Positions 1-10,494 are shown, counted from the first letter of the stretch. The stretch is DNA of 54,437 nucleotides from Peptococcaceae bacterium (GCA_012521215.1 JAAYMU010000100.1:1-54437); one strand, 5' to 3'. The notes: generated from the letters alone by a model not told the origin. Numbers and translations: made by a program.

Positions 1-12
1 ATAATTAGAGTT

Positions 13-93
13 AAGCATAAGCAAAACCTCCTGTAAATGATCGTGGTGGGTTTATTTACCCGGTAGGTTTTCGCTTATGCTTTATTTTTTTCC
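13..93 (+). terminator. Long hairpin with T-tract, probable terminator of the upstream gene
   Basis: AAGCATAAGC (13-22) pairs perfectly with GCTTATGCTT (73-82). The helix continues with AAAACCT (23-29) against AGGTTTT (65-71), leaving one bulged C. A second helix, GTAAAT (33-38) with ATTTAC (54-59), sits inside. A T-rich run follows at 81-91. It most likely ends the transcript of a gene left of the window. The large structured loop is unusual for a plain terminator. Confidence 0.65.
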
Positions 94-293
94 TGCTACT
101 TACCCCAATATTTATTATAGAACCTTAGATCTTAAGTGTATATATATTGCTAAAAAGCTCTGCCTCTCCCAAAATAGAGTATTGTTGCTAGGTTTTACAT
201 GAAGGACTTTTCTTTAGGGTGAAGAATTATTATTAAAGTGCGTATATAATTGATTTATGAATAAAATATATACTTTGGTGAAAGGATAAAGAA

Positions 294-809
294 ATGACCG
301 CTTTAGAAGTTGCTGATTTTGACTCAAATTATTTGAATTATGGTACAGGATTACTGGTTTCAATTCTGCTACGCTATCCGGAAATTGGGACAATTAGTTG
401 CTGTGACAAACAGCAGACTTTAGTCTTAAAATTTTTGGTCTCCAAAGAATACGAATTTGAACCCTTGAAAAGTAAACTTACCTTAGCTTTGGAATTGTTT
501 CATAGAATCGAAGGAAGAAAAATAGCGCTATGCAGTATTGAACAACACTTACAACAAGAAGTTGATTTAATAGTTATCACTAGAGATTTGAAGAGTATTA
601 CCCAAAATGAAATTAATCTCATAGTAGAAATAATTAAGAATAACATAGGGCAAAACTTAATAATCGATCAGGACAGTTTACCTGAAGAGGAAATAGATTT
701 ACAAGAAGAAGTAATTAATCATTTGCTTACCGCTATCAGAACCAATGGAACCGATAAAAGTTTTACCGCTCTCCGGGAGGATGGAAGGGTCTTAGTATTT
801 AACGGCTAA
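294..809 (+). CDS. Hypothetical protein, 171 aa, upstream of ymdB
   Basis: I do not recognise this protein. ATG 294 follows a GAAAGGA ribosome site. It has no signal peptide or clear membrane segment. The middle (about residues 60-125) alternates short hydrophobic strands with charged stretches, and the C-terminal 45 residues are acidic. It ends 25 bases before ymdB and shares its direction, so co-transcription is likely. In related Firmicutes ymdB follows recA and the RNase Y gene, so this gene may be an accessory in that neighbourhood. A TATAAT-like box lies at 245-250 without a convincing -35 element. No function can be assigned. Confidence 0.8.
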   Translation: MTALEVADFDSNYLNYGTGLLVSILLRYPEIGTISCCDKQQTLVLKFLVSKEYEFEPLKSKLTLALELFHRIEGRKIALCSIEQHLQQEVDLIVITRDLKSITQNEINLIVEIIKNNIGQNLIIDQDSLPEEEIDLQEEVINHLLTAIRTNGTDKSFTALREDGRVLVFNG

Positions 810-834
810 TGTTTAATTGAGGTGAATCTCTTAA

Positions 835-1614
835 ATGCAAATACTTTTCATAGGGGATATAGTAGGTAGACCTGGAAGAAAAGCAATCAAAAGCTTGTTG
901 CCTGCCATAAAAGAAGAATATAAACCGGATTTGATAGTTGCCAATGCCGAAAATGCTTCCGGCGGCAGGGGTTTGACTAAAGAGGTGGCTGAAGAATTAT
1001 TTGCCAGTGGCCTGGATTTTTTAACTATGGGCAATCATGTCTGGGATCAAAAAGAAATTACTAAATTTATTGACAATGAGCGTCGGCTTATTAGACCGGC
1101 CAATTACCCGAAGGGGGTACCTGGAAAAGGTTATGGATTAGTTTACGGCAATGGTTTCAAAATAGGGGTAATTAACCTTTTAGGCCGAATATTCTTAGCC
1201 CCCTTAGAAAACCCATTTTCTATGGTTATGTCCCTGATAAATAATATTGCCTTGGAAACTCCTATTATAATTGTCGATTTTCATGCCGAAGCTACTTCCG
1301 AAAAGGTTGCTATGGGTTGGTTTTTAGATGGTAAAGTGAGTGCCGTAGTTGGAACCCATACTCATATTCAGACGGCAGATGCCAGAATACTCGATCAAGG
1401 TACAGCCTATATAACCGATGTAGGAATGACCGGGCCTAGGGATTCAGTACTGGGCATAAAGAAGGAAATTGTGATTAACGGCTTTTTAACTCAGATGCCT
1501 GCCAGGTTTGAAGTTGCCTCCGGCCTAATTCAGCTCAATGCAGTCCTTATAGATATAGATGAAAAAACAGGTAAGAGCAGAAATATTACACCAATTCAAC
1601 TAGTTTCCCAATAA
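835..1614 (+). CDS. ymdB: YmdB-family metallophosphoesterase (cyclic nucleotide phosphodiesterase)
   Basis: A 259-aa calcineurin-like phosphoesterase of the YmdB (TIGR00282) family. The metal-binding motifs are in order: GDIVGRPG near residue 7, NAEN near 37, GNHVWD near 66, DFHAEATSEK near 148 and GTHTHIQTAD near 173. Characterised YmdB proteins hydrolyse cyclic nucleotides and affect biofilm and motility decisions in Bacillus. Start ATG 835 is set by GAGGTG at 819-824. Length matches the family (about 260 aa). It sits between an unknown gene and spoVS, and ymdB-spoVS is the conserved Bacillus/Clostridia order. No motif is missing, so it should be active. Confidence 0.93.
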   Translation: MQILFIGDIVGRPGRKAIKSLLPAIKEEYKPDLIVANAENASGGRGLTKEVAEELFASGLDFLTMGNHVWDQKEITKFIDNERRLIRPANYPKGVPGKGYGLVYGNGFKIGVINLLGRIFLAPLENPFSMVMSLINNIALETPIIIVDFHAEATSEKVAMGWFLDGKVSAVVGTHTHIQTADARILDQGTAYITDVGMTGPRDSVLGIKKEIVINGFLTQMPARFEVASGLIQLNAVLIDIDEKTGKSRNITPIQLVSQ

Positions 1615-1669
1615 AATTTACAATAAAGTTCTAAAATTATAAAAAAAAGGTAAAAGTATCTAAATCAAA

Positions 1670-1696
1670 AGAGGATTTTTATGTTGCTACTCGAAT
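1670..1696 (+). promoter_or_regulatory. Probable SigH promoter of spoVS
   Basis: AGAGGATTT (1670-1678) resembles the SigH -35 consensus RWAGGAWWT with one mismatch. CGAAT (1692-1696) matches the -10 core after a 13-base spacer. spoVS is SigH-dependent in Bacillus subtilis, so the position supports the reading. It lies about 60 bases before the start codon. Confidence 0.5.
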
Positions 1697-1754
1697 AATA
1701 TATAGTACACTTGGCAAATACATAGGAACTGGATAAATTGGGAGGTATTAGATA

Positions 1755-2015
1755 ATGGATGTGTTAAAAGTCTCAGCTAAATCAAGCCCTAACTCTGTGG
1801 CCGGAGCTCTCGCCGGAGTGTTGAGAGAAAAAGGCGGGGCTGAATTACAAGCGATTGGAGCTGGTGCCTTGAATCAGGCTGTCAAAGCGGTTGCCATCGC
1901 CAGAGGTTTTGTAGCTCCTAGTGGTTTAGACTTGGTCTGTATTCCAGCCTTTACCGATATCCAGATCGAAGGGGAAGAGAGGACAGCAATAAAATTGATT
2001 GTAGAACCGAGATAA
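1755..2015 (+). CDS. spoVS: Stage V sporulation protein S
   Basis: An 86-aa protein matching SpoVS along its whole length: an N-terminal LKVSAKSSPNSVAGALAGV stretch, a central alanine-rich GAGALNQAVKAVAIARGF segment, and a C-terminal PAFTDIQIEGEERTAIKL stretch. It is a small Alba-like fold protein needed for spore coat assembly and completion of sporulation in Bacillus, and it may bind nucleic acid. A GGGAGG ribosome site precedes ATG 1755. It has its own probable SigH promoter and a strong terminator, so it is likely a single-gene unit. Confidence 0.97.
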   Translation: MDVLKVSAKSSPNSVAGALAGVLREKGGAELQAIGAGALNQAVKAVAIARGFVAPSGLDLVCIPAFTDIQIEGEERTAIKLIVEPR

Positions 2016-2029
2016 TAGATCTCCTCAAT

Positions 2030-2058
2030 AACCTGTCTTACAAAGACAGGTTTTTTTT
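2030..2058 (+). terminator. Rho-independent terminator of spoVS
   Basis: AACCTGTCTT (2030-2039) pairs perfectly with AAGACAGGTT (2043-2052) around a three-base loop, followed by a run of T. Confidence 0.93.
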
Positions 2059-2109
2059 GGGCTATGAGCCCAGCTTGAATCTTAATATATTTCATGGGAG
2101 GACATAATA

Positions 2110-3063
2110 GTGAAAAACTTATGGATTGCAGATGGTCATTGCGATAGTTTAGGAGATCTCACTAATGGTAAAAGAGACTTAACAGGAACAGCAGATTTCG
2201 GGCATTGGGATTTAAAGAAGGCCAAACAAGCCGGCATTGGCTTGCAGTTTTTTGCGGCCTATATTGAGGAAGAATATAAACCTTTTCTGGCTAACCAGCG
2301 CGGGCTTCAACATTTGGAACAAGCATTAAAATTTATAGATGAAAACCCGGAGGATGTATTTTTGGTCAGGAGTAAGCAGGATTTGGCTAAACTGGGTTTA
2401 GGTAAGCCCATAGGTCTTCTGATTAATATTGAAGGCGGGGAAATCCTGGGGGAATCACTGTTTATGCTCGATTTGATTTACCGGCTGGGGGTTAGAAGTA
2501 TGGGGCTTACCTGGAACGGGCGCAATGCTATTGCCGACGGAGTTGGGGAATTAGGAAGCAAAGGCGGGCTGTCCCGCTTCGGACTAAAAGTGATTGCGAG
2601 AATGAATGACTTGGGTATGGTTATTGATGTCTCTCATCTAAACGAACCCGGTTTTTGGGATGTGATACATAATACTGCCAGCCCTGTTATTGCTTCTCAT
2701 TCCTGTGCCTACGGTCTATGCAACCATCCTCGGAATTTGACAGATGAGCAATTACGGGCTTTGGCGGACCTTAAAGGTTTAGTGGGGGTAAATTTTTGTC
2801 GTGAATTTTTGAGTGCAGACGGCCAAGCCTCTATAGATGACGTGGTCAAGCATATTTGCTATATCTCAGAAGTTACGGGAGTTGATACCGTTGCTTTTGG
2901 CTCCGATTTTGACGGCATTCCTGCACTGCCCGACGGTTTGGAAGATGCTTCCCAATTTCCCATATTGATCGATAAACTAGCCAGGGCAGGTTTTAATAAT
3001 CAAGAAATTGAAAAAATATGTAATGGGAATTTTGTCAGAGTTTTAAACAATGTGTTAAAATAA
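2110..3063 (+). CDS. Membrane-dipeptidase-type peptidase (family M19)
   Basis: A 317-aa M19 dipeptidase, a zinc enzyme related to renal dipeptidase. Metal ligands are visible in DGHCDS (residues 8-13), INIEGGE near 106, VSHLN near 175, SHSC near 196 and GSDFDGI near 267. The family cleaves dipeptides, including some with D-residues, and may take part in peptide or cell-wall fragment turnover. GTG 2110 is chosen because GGGAGG ends eight bases upstream. No signal peptide is present, so the enzyme is probably cytoplasmic. It leads a same-strand run with the PHP protein and the aminotransferase. Confidence 0.9.
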   Translation: MKNLWIADGHCDSLGDLTNGKRDLTGTADFGHWDLKKAKQAGIGLQFFAAYIEEEYKPFLANQRGLQHLEQALKFIDENPEDVFLVRSKQDLAKLGLGKPIGLLINIEGGEILGESLFMLDLIYRLGVRSMGLTWNGRNAIADGVGELGSKGGLSRFGLKVIARMNDLGMVIDVSHLNEPGFWDVIHNTASPVIASHSCAYGLCNHPRNLTDEQLRALADLKGLVGVNFCREFLSADGQASIDDVVKHICYISEVTGVDTVAFGSDFDGIPALPDGLEDASQFPILIDKLARAGFNNQEIEKICNGNFVRVLNNVLK

Positions 3064-3104
3064 GCAGTATAGCCCATTACATAATTGTAAAAGGTGAATG
3101 ACTA

Positions 3105-3938
3105 ATGTCTATTTCAAAATTCGAGGCCGATTTACACTGCCACACTATAGCTTCCGACGGGGAACTTTCACCGGAAGAAGTGGTAGAACTTGCTCTTGAG
3201 ATTAGACTTAAGGCCTTGGCTATTACTGATCATGATACTATAGGAAGCTTAGCCCGAGCTACCCAAAAAGCTAAAAAAGCAGGCTTATATTTGCTCCCGG
3301 GAATCGAGATCAATACCGACGGGGAAGGTAAAGAGGTTCATATTCTTGGTTATGGTTTAGATGAGAATAATTATTATTTAAAGCAAAAATTGCAGGAACT
3401 ACGGGAAAAAAGAATTGATAGGGTAAAAAAAATTCTGCATAAGTTAAGAAAATTGGGACTGGAAATTTCCTTCCAACAAGTAGTAAGTGTTGCTCGAGGT
3501 GATTCTGTTGGGCGTCCTCATATTGCTCAAGCTATGGTCGAGTATGGCTTAGCCTCCAGCTTTAAAGAAGCATTTACTAAATATCTAAAGATCGGTGCTC
3601 CGGCTTATGTTCCCAGGGAAAAGATTACTCCGGTTTTGGCTATTAATATTATTCGCCAGGCGGGAGGGGTAGCGGTTTTAGCTCACCCAGGCAGCAATAT
3701 TAGTCAGCAGGAAATAGAGCAGTGGAAAAGAGAAGGATTACAGGGTATTGAGGTTAGCCATCCGGATCATTCGCCACAACAAACTGAAAAATATAAAATT
3801 ATGGCTAAAGAATTAAATCTAATAGCTACCGGAGGTTCAGATTATCACGGTCCAAGTATAAAGCCGGAAGTAGAATTGGGCCAGTGGGGAACAGGCTTAG
3901 AAACTTTAGAACTCATAGAAAAAGCTAAGACTGAATAG
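3105..3938 (+). CDS. PHP-domain phosphoesterase (YciV/TrpH type)
   Basis: A 277-aa PHP protein. The N-terminal DLHCHT (residues 9-14), the SDGELSPEE segment, ITDHDT near 41 and the C-terminal GGSDYHG near 244 are the usual metal-binding motifs. An inserted helical segment (about 100-185) is also typical. Characterised relatives are 3',5'-nucleotide bisphosphate phosphatases or 5'-3' exoribonucleases (RNase AM). The substrate cannot be decided from sequence. ATG 3105 follows an AAGGTGA site. The next gene begins 15 bases after the stop, so the two are probably co-translated. Confidence 0.9.
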   Translation: MSISKFEADLHCHTIASDGELSPEEVVELALEIRLKALAITDHDTIGSLARATQKAKKAGLYLLPGIEINTDGEGKEVHILGYGLDENNYYLKQKLQELREKRIDRVKKILHKLRKLGLEISFQQVVSVARGDSVGRPHIAQAMVEYGLASSFKEAFTKYLKIGAPAYVPREKITPVLAINIIRQAGGVAVLAHPGSNISQQEIEQWKREGLQGIEVSHPDHSPQQTEKYKIMAKELNLIATGGSDYHGPSIKPEVELGQWGTGLETLELIEKAKTE

Positions 3939-3952
3939 GGAGGCTTATAAAG

Positions 3953-5122
3953 GTGAAGTTGGCATCGAGACTAAACAAACTACAAATTTCAATTTATTCC
4001 GAACTGGCAGCACTTAAAGAAGAAATTAAGCATACGGGAAAAAATTTAATTGACTTAAGTATTGGAAGTCCGGATCTTCCTCCGCCGCGGGAGGTTCAAG
4101 AGTTAATCAGCAAGCAGGCTTTGGATAACAGGGTCTATGATTATACCTTGACTCGAGGCACGACAGAGTTTAGGGAGGCTTGTGCCAATTGGTATAAGCA
4201 AAGATTCAATGTGGATTTAGATCCGGAAACTGAAGTTTTGCCCGTAATGGGGTCTCAAGACGGTCTGGCTCATATTTTTTGGGCTTTTATTGACAAAGGA
4301 GATGCAGCCTTAATACCTGATCCAGGGTACCCAATCTATTCGGATGGCTTAGCTTTGGTTGAGGGGGAGAAAATCCCACTGCCGTTGCTCTCCGCCAATA
4401 ACTTTTTGCCGGATTTTTCACAACTTAGTCCCCAGCAGGCCCTAAAAGCCAAACTTATGATTTTAAATTATCCTAATAATCCCACGACTGCTACAGCCAG
4501 CCCGGAGTTTTTTGCTAAGGTAGTTGAGTTTGCCGCGAAATATAAGATAATAGTCTGCCATGACGCTGCCTATACCGAATTAGCCTATGCCGGTGCCAAA
4601 CCGGTGAGTTTTCTTCAGGCTGAAGGGGCTAAAGAGGTAGGTGTAGAGTTTCATTCTCTTTCTAAGTCCTTCAATTTAGCCGGCCTAAGGCTAGGTTTTG
4701 TGGTGGGGAATGCTCAAGTGATAAAAGCCTTGGAAACTATTAAAACCAATATAGACTATGGTAGTTTTAGGCCATTTCTTAAAGCCGGGGCGACGGCCCT
4801 TGGCAGTTGTCAGAAAACCATAGAAACAAATCAGCAGACTTATAAGAAGAGAAGTGAAATTTGGATTAAAGGTTGTGCAGAAGCGGGATGGGACATTAGC
4901 AGCCCAAAGGCCACTATGTTTGTCTGGGCCCCGGTTCCCACTAAGCAGGATTCTCTTTCTTTTGTAATGGATTTGGCCCGGAAATCCGGAGTTTTATTGG
5001 TACCGGGAGTAGCATTCGGCGAACATGGCGAAGGATATGTCAGAATAGGCTTGGTCCAAAATGAAGCGCTGTTAAAGGAGGCTGTAAATAGAATTAAGAC
5101 TTTTTTACTTAATGAGGATTAA
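3953..5122 (+). CDS. Class I/II aminotransferase, LL-diaminopimelate aminotransferase-like
   Basis: A 389-aa PLP-dependent fold-type I enzyme. LSIGSPDLPPP lies near residue 36, LNYPNNPTT near 171, and HSLSKSFNLAGLRLGF near 236 carries the PLP lysine. The terminal RIGLV keeps the carboxylate-binding arginine. The sequence resembles the DapL family, which makes LL-diaminopimelate for lysine and peptidoglycan, but substrate assignment within this family is unreliable by eye. The start is GTG 3953 behind an AGGGAGG site. It is the third gene of the 2110-5122 run. A general alanine- or aspartate-type aminotransferase role is the main alternative. Confidence 0.82.
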   Translation: MKLASRLNKLQISIYSELAALKEEIKHTGKNLIDLSIGSPDLPPPREVQELISKQALDNRVYDYTLTRGTTEFREACANWYKQRFNVDLDPETEVLPVMGSQDGLAHIFWAFIDKGDAALIPDPGYPIYSDGLALVEGEKIPLPLLSANNFLPDFSQLSPQQALKAKLMILNYPNNPTTATASPEFFAKVVEFAAKYKIIVCHDAAYTELAYAGAKPVSFLQAEGAKEVGVEFHSLSKSFNLAGLRLGFVVGNAQVIKALETIKTNIDYGSFRPFLKAGATALGSCQKTIETNQQTYKKRSEIWIKGCAEAGWDISSPKATMFVWAPVPTKQDSLSFVMDLARKSGVLLVPGVAFGEHGEGYVRIGLVQNEALLKEAVNRIKTFLLNED

Positions 5123-5180
5123 AAAAAGGCTTTCAAGTATAGAATAGAAGAGAGGAATTCTATACCTGGGAGATGAAACA

Positions 5181-5447
5181 GTGAACACAAGGGATGAAGA
5201 AATCATTGGCCTGAAGAGCAGAATCAATGAATTAGAAAAACAGCTTGACAATCTACGCTTAAGCAGAAGGGTCTTGATGGATCTTTTGGAACAAATAGAA
5301 AAAGAAAAAAACATACTTAGTTCCCAACTACAAAAAAGGTCCAAGGATTTTAGGAGGCGGAAGAAGATTTCCCCCAAAAAAGCTTATTCTTCCGACTTTG
5401 AGCTTTATAACTTTCATGATTATTTAAAAAATAATCTAAAAAAATAA
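5181..5447 (+). CDS. Small coiled-coil protein, 88 aa
   Basis: Unrecognised. The start is GTG 5181, with GGGAG about eight bases upstream. Residues 5-58 form a heptad-rich, highly charged helix (IGLKSRINELEKQLDNL and following), then a basic segment with RRRKK near 64-68, then an aromatic tail. This fits a dimeric coiled coil with a nucleic-acid or partner-binding basic patch. It lies 58 bases after the aminotransferase and ends just before a bidirectional terminator. It may be a lineage-specific regulator, but that is a guess. Confidence 0.62.
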   Translation: MNTRDEEIIGLKSRINELEKQLDNLRLSRRVLMDLLEQIEKEKNILSSQLQKRSKDFRRRKKISPKKAYSSDFELYNFHDYLKNNLKK

Positions 5448-5471
5448 TTTTTAGGAAAGAGCGGAGAATTC

Positions 5472-5516
5472 AAACTCAGTGTCCCCGATTGTAAAACTGT
5501 AAAGGACGCTGAGTTT
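5472..5516. terminator. Bidirectional terminator between convergent genes
   Basis: AAACTCAGTGTCC (5472-5484) pairs with GGACGCTGAGTTT (5504-5516) over 13 positions with one G-T wobble. It sits in the 73-base gap between the coiled-coil gene (+) and the HD-domain gene (-). There is no strong T run on either side, so efficiency is uncertain. Confidence 0.6.
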
Positions 5517-5520
5517 AAAT

Positions 5521-6033
5521 TTAGTGTTTACTATCGATTTCGTATAAAATTCTTTCCAAACCAGTGGTTGGAGAATGATGATTTTCTATAAGGGAAAGAA
5601 CCTGTTCGTCACAACCCGCCAAGGCGGCTAGTTGTTTGCCTTGGCGGGGATGTTGTTGATGAAGAGTTATAGTTTGGCTTAAAATAGTAGAACCAGAGCT
5701 AAGCTTTTGAATATAGAGGGCAGGCAGGGCATTTATAATTACCATAAGTATTCTTTGCCAAATGCGGAGCGGAGCGACAGATTTTCCGCAATCATGTAAA
5801 AGGGCTGCGTGCAAAAGGTTGCGATAGCCTGTTTTTCCATGTATTTTGGTTATATTTTCAGAGTTATCCTCAATCTCCCGAGCAACATCCAAAGCATGCC
5901 TTCGGTCGGGCAAGGCTTGTTGGAGGAAGAGCCTATATTCTTTTTCCGATAATACTTTCCTTACCCACAGGTATTCTTTAGCATCTATACGAGGGCAAGC
6001 AGCGTTGAAAAACTGACAAAAACGATATAACAT
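5521..6033 (-). CDS. HD-domain phosphohydrolase
   Basis: A 170-aa HD-superfamily protein. RRHALDVA near residue 44 carries the first histidine, LLHDCGK near 78 is the HD signature, and NHHSP near 152 is a further ligand. The family comprises metal-dependent phosphohydrolases acting on nucleotides or cyclic dinucleotides; this single-domain form gives no substrate clue. ATG 6033 is preceded on the minus strand by AGGAAG. A hydrophobic stretch (about 90-108) could be buried or membrane-facing. It is transcribed away from guaB and shares its 119-base upstream region. Confidence 0.8.
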   Translation of the reverse strand: MLYRFCQFFNAACPRIDAKEYLWVRKVLSEKEYRLFLQQALPDRRHALDVAREIEDNSENITKIHGKTGYRNLLHAALLHDCGKSVAPLRIWQRILMVIINALPALYIQKLSSGSTILSQTITLHQQHPRQGKQLAALAGCDEQVLSLIENHHSPTTGLERILYEIDSKH

Positions 6034-6082
6034 GTTATCTTCCTCTATCTGTGTATTGCCTTATTATTTTAGTAAATTCTTG

Positions 6083-7604
<1,522 letters not shown>

Positions 7605-7680
7605 TAAGTAGCATATCCCGGAAGATAATTGTGTAAATATAAAAGTACGCTAAAAACAATTATCTATAAGGGGGAGTAAG

Positions 7681-8463
7681 GTGACATTATGGCAAGCTGT
7701 TATTATGGGAATAATTCAGGGCTTAGGTGAGTTTCTGCCTATTTCCAGTTCCGGGCATCTTGTTTTGGTTCCTTGGTTTTTTGAATGGCAAGACCCTGGT
7801 CTAACTTTTGATATTGCTTTGCATGCGGGTACTTTGCTGGCTGTTGTTATTTATTTTCATAAAGACTGGCTAAGTTTGTTACGGGCGGCTTTCAGCAATA
7901 AAGACCATAAAAGAAGAAGGATATTCTGGCTTTTAGTGCTTGCTACGATACCGGCTGCAGTTAGTGGGTTTTTGTTTAAAGATATTATTGAAAGTAAAGC
8001 CAGATCACCGGTTCTAATTGGTCTTATGCTGATCGTCTTCGGTCTGTTCCTTTATTTTGCCGATAAGCATAAGCAAACTCGAAAGCTTACTACCATGACT
8101 GTAAGGGAAGCTCTATTTATCGGTATAGCTCAGGCTCTAGCCCTTATCCCCGGAGTATCGCGCTCAGGGGTTACTATAACTGCGGCCAGATTGTTTTCTT
8201 ATACCAGAGATGATGCCGCCCGGTTTTCGTTCCTCTTATCCACTCCGGTTATTTTTGGTGCTACGCTGTTGAGTATAACGGATTTAAAGCCGGGAGAAAT
8301 CAATATGCCCTTTATTGGTGGAATTGTTGTGTCCTGTCTAGTGGGAATGTTGTCCATCTCCGTTCTGTTAAAAATTATAAAACGGCACAGTTTAAATATT
8401 TTTGTAGGTTACAGGATTCTTTTGGGCGCCTTTATTATTTTTGGGTATCTTTTCTTAGTTTAG
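7681..8463 (+). CDS. uppP: Undecaprenyl-diphosphatase
   Basis: A 260-aa polytopic membrane protein of the BacA/UppP family. It removes a phosphate from undecaprenyl pyrophosphate to recycle the lipid carrier for peptidoglycan; overproduction gives bacitracin resistance in known cases. QGLGEFLPISSSGHLVL (about 13-29) and PGVSRSGVTITAA (about 157) are the two catalytic motifs. About seven or eight hydrophobic helices are visible. The start is GTG 7681 behind AAGGGGGAG. phoU follows 60 bases later on the same strand. Confidence 0.96.
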   Translation: MTLWQAVIMGIIQGLGEFLPISSSGHLVLVPWFFEWQDPGLTFDIALHAGTLLAVVIYFHKDWLSLLRAAFSNKDHKRRRIFWLLVLATIPAAVSGFLFKDIIESKARSPVLIGLMLIVFGLFLYFADKHKQTRKLTTMTVREALFIGIAQALALIPGVSRSGVTITAARLFSYTRDDAARFSFLLSTPVIFGATLLSITDLKPGEINMPFIGGIVVSCLVGMLSISVLLKIIKRHSLNIFVGYRILLGAFIIFGYLFLV

Positions 8464-8523
8464 TACTTTGAGTCCTTTTATGTTAGTAGACAATTTGAGG
8501 AGTTAAATTCTAGAGGGGATTTT

Positions 8524-9177
8524 ATGAGCTATAGATTTGATTATTTGCTAACGGATTTAAAGAAAAAGATTGTGGAAATGGGGGACCTTGTTCATGTTGC
8601 AATTCAGCAGACCATCCAGAGTCTTAAAGAAAGAGACCTGGAATTAGCTAAAAAAATTATTGCTGATGATAAAATAATTAATAATTTTGAAGCCGAAATT
8701 GAACAGCTCTGTACCCATCTCGTAGCCACCCAGCAGCCAATTGCTTCTGATTTAAGAAGAATTGTCAGCAGTTATAAAATTATTTCATCTTTAGAGCGCA
8801 TGGGGGACTTAGCAGTTGATATTGCAAAAATTTCGCTGAGAATTGGACCTGTCCCCTTAATAAAACCCTTAATTGATTTGCCGGCAATGGCTGAACTTGT
8901 TATTAGTATGATGCATACCGCTCTGAAGGCATTCATAAACGAAGATGTGGAACTGGCTAGATCTTTGGCCGAAACCGACCATAAAGTGGATCATTTCTAT
9001 AAACTGATTTTTGATGAAATTGTGGACTTGATTGTTAAAGATCCCACAGTTGCTTCCCAGGGTGTTCACCTGCTCCTGACAACCCGTTATATCGAACGGA
9101 TCGGAGATTACTGTACAAATATAGGTGAAGAAGTTATTTACATAGCTCTAGGTATCCGGGAAGACTTGAACAAATAA
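8524..9177 (+). CDS. phoU: Phosphate-uptake regulator PhoU
   Basis: A 217-aa protein with two PhoU helical-bundle domains (about 10-105 and 118-205). The repeats are marked by SSLERMGDLAVDIA and TTRYIERIGDYCTNIGEE, each carrying the E/D metal-binding pattern. PhoU normally couples the Pst phosphate transporter to the PhoR kinase. No pst or phoR gene is visible here, so this copy is separated from its usual operon. ATG 8524 follows AGAGGGGA. It may share a transcript with uppP, whose reaction releases phosphate, but that link is only inferred. Confidence 0.93.
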   Translation: MSYRFDYLLTDLKKKIVEMGDLVHVAIQQTIQSLKERDLELAKKIIADDKIINNFEAEIEQLCTHLVATQQPIASDLRRIVSSYKIISSLERMGDLAVDIAKISLRIGPVPLIKPLIDLPAMAELVISMMHTALKAFINEDVELARSLAETDHKVDHFYKLIFDEIVDLIVKDPTVASQGVHLLLTTRYIERIGDYCTNIGEEVIYIALGIREDLNK

Positions 9178-9267
9178 GCCTTAATTGGAAAAAATATAGA
9201 AAAATAGGCATTTCCATCCCTTTTGAAGCGTATCTATTACCAAACAGCTTGCAGGGGAGGATGTGTT

Positions 9268-10494
9268 TTGGATATTACTTGGAACGATATTTGGAAAGCT
9301 AATCAGGACGTTTTTATTATGTCAGGCTTTGAAGAATGTACGGAAGAAAAAAGGAAGAGTTGGCGTTTATCTTCTCACTTCAGCTATTTTAGTACTGGGG
9401 ACATAAATCTTCGTGTTGGTATTATTGCTTGTCGGAATGAATATAGAGACGAAGATTTTTTATTTGAGGGTATTTCCTGGGGAAACTATATTGGCAATGG
9501 AGTTCGGACTGTACTTTATTTTGTAGCCCAAAATTTCTCGCCGGTTTTTATTAATGCTATTGCTAAACTTGGCGGCAACATTTCAGCCAAGGCTGTTTAT
9601 TGGCGGGAAAAGCTTACTCCTAGCCTATATCCCGTTCAGGAAACTGAATATTTAAACCCTAGCTTAATTCCTGATATCTTTTTACCAAGGCCTGACTGGT
9701 CATTTTGGCAAAAACAACTTAATCCGGTAGCTTGGAACCAATTGCAGGTCATTAAAGAGTTTTTTAAGGGACTGGAGAAGAGGAGGGTCAGGACGGTATT
9801 TGAAAAAAATAAGATTATCTTTCGTTGGGGACCCTTTGATATTGCAGAAGTAACTCTTAAGAACAATAAGTTTGAGTTATCGTCCAAAGTAAAATGGACC
9901 CGCAATAAAAACATTGTTGCTAAGTTTCTGAAGACCGGCTGGGTAGATTATGCCGGCAATCTTAATGAAGAATTCCGAAGATCTATCTTAGGTATTATCG
10001 AATTATTAGAAAATATGGAAGCTGGCAGATGTTTTGATAACAAGGATTTGCTGGCTTTAAAAATTATTACAGATCGGGAATTTTTGCCCAAGCATTTTGG
10101 GAGCTACCTGGAATATCCTTGGCTGATTAAGAACCGCAAAAGTATTCTAAATAATGCTAACCTTTTCTATTTTTTTACCTCCAGTCAAATCAATGTTCTC
10201 CATCCTATTATTAACAAAACTATTTTGAAAATGGTGCAGACTCTTTTGATTTCATCATTTTTTGAATTATGGGATAGAAAAAAGAAGACTTATGCAGAGA
10301 GTTCGAATAGAAAACTAAAGCATAAAACCGTTATCTTATCCACTTCTAATCTCATTGATGAGCTACGTTTATGTCAATGTTGGCTCCAAGATCCTCAATG
10401 TTTTCCTATATATATAATCCCTGATGACTGGAAAACCGAAGGCCTTAAAGATACTAAAGAAATGTTGCCGCTGAATGATGCTGGTTTTATTTGA
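9268..10494 (+). CDS. Hypothetical protein, 408 aa
   Basis: Not recognised. TTG 9268 is preferred because AGGGGAGG at 9253-9260 gives a seven-base spacing. An upstream in-frame TTG at 9223 lacks a ribosome site. The protein is rich in tryptophan and aromatic residues, with no signal peptide and no obvious catalytic motif. Residues 175-230 look like beta strands with a basic character, and a longer helical part follows. It ends 86 bases before rnhA. It could be a lineage-restricted structural or regulatory protein; I assign no function. Confidence 0.75.
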   Translation: MDITWNDIWKANQDVFIMSGFEECTEEKRKSWRLSSHFSYFSTGDINLRVGIIACRNEYRDEDFLFEGISWGNYIGNGVRTVLYFVAQNFSPVFINAIAKLGGNISAKAVYWREKLTPSLYPVQETEYLNPSLIPDIFLPRPDWSFWQKQLNPVAWNQLQVIKEFFKGLEKRRVRTVFEKNKIIFRWGPFDIAEVTLKNNKFELSSKVKWTRNKNIVAKFLKTGWVDYAGNLNEEFRRSILGIIELLENMEAGRCFDNKDLLALKIITDREFLPKHFGSYLEYPWLIKNRKSILNNANLFYFFTSSQINVLHPIINKTILKMVQTLLISSFFELWDRKKKTYAESSNRKLKHKTVILSTSNLIDELRLCQCWLQDPQCFPIYIIPDDWKTEGLKDTKEMLPLNDAGFI

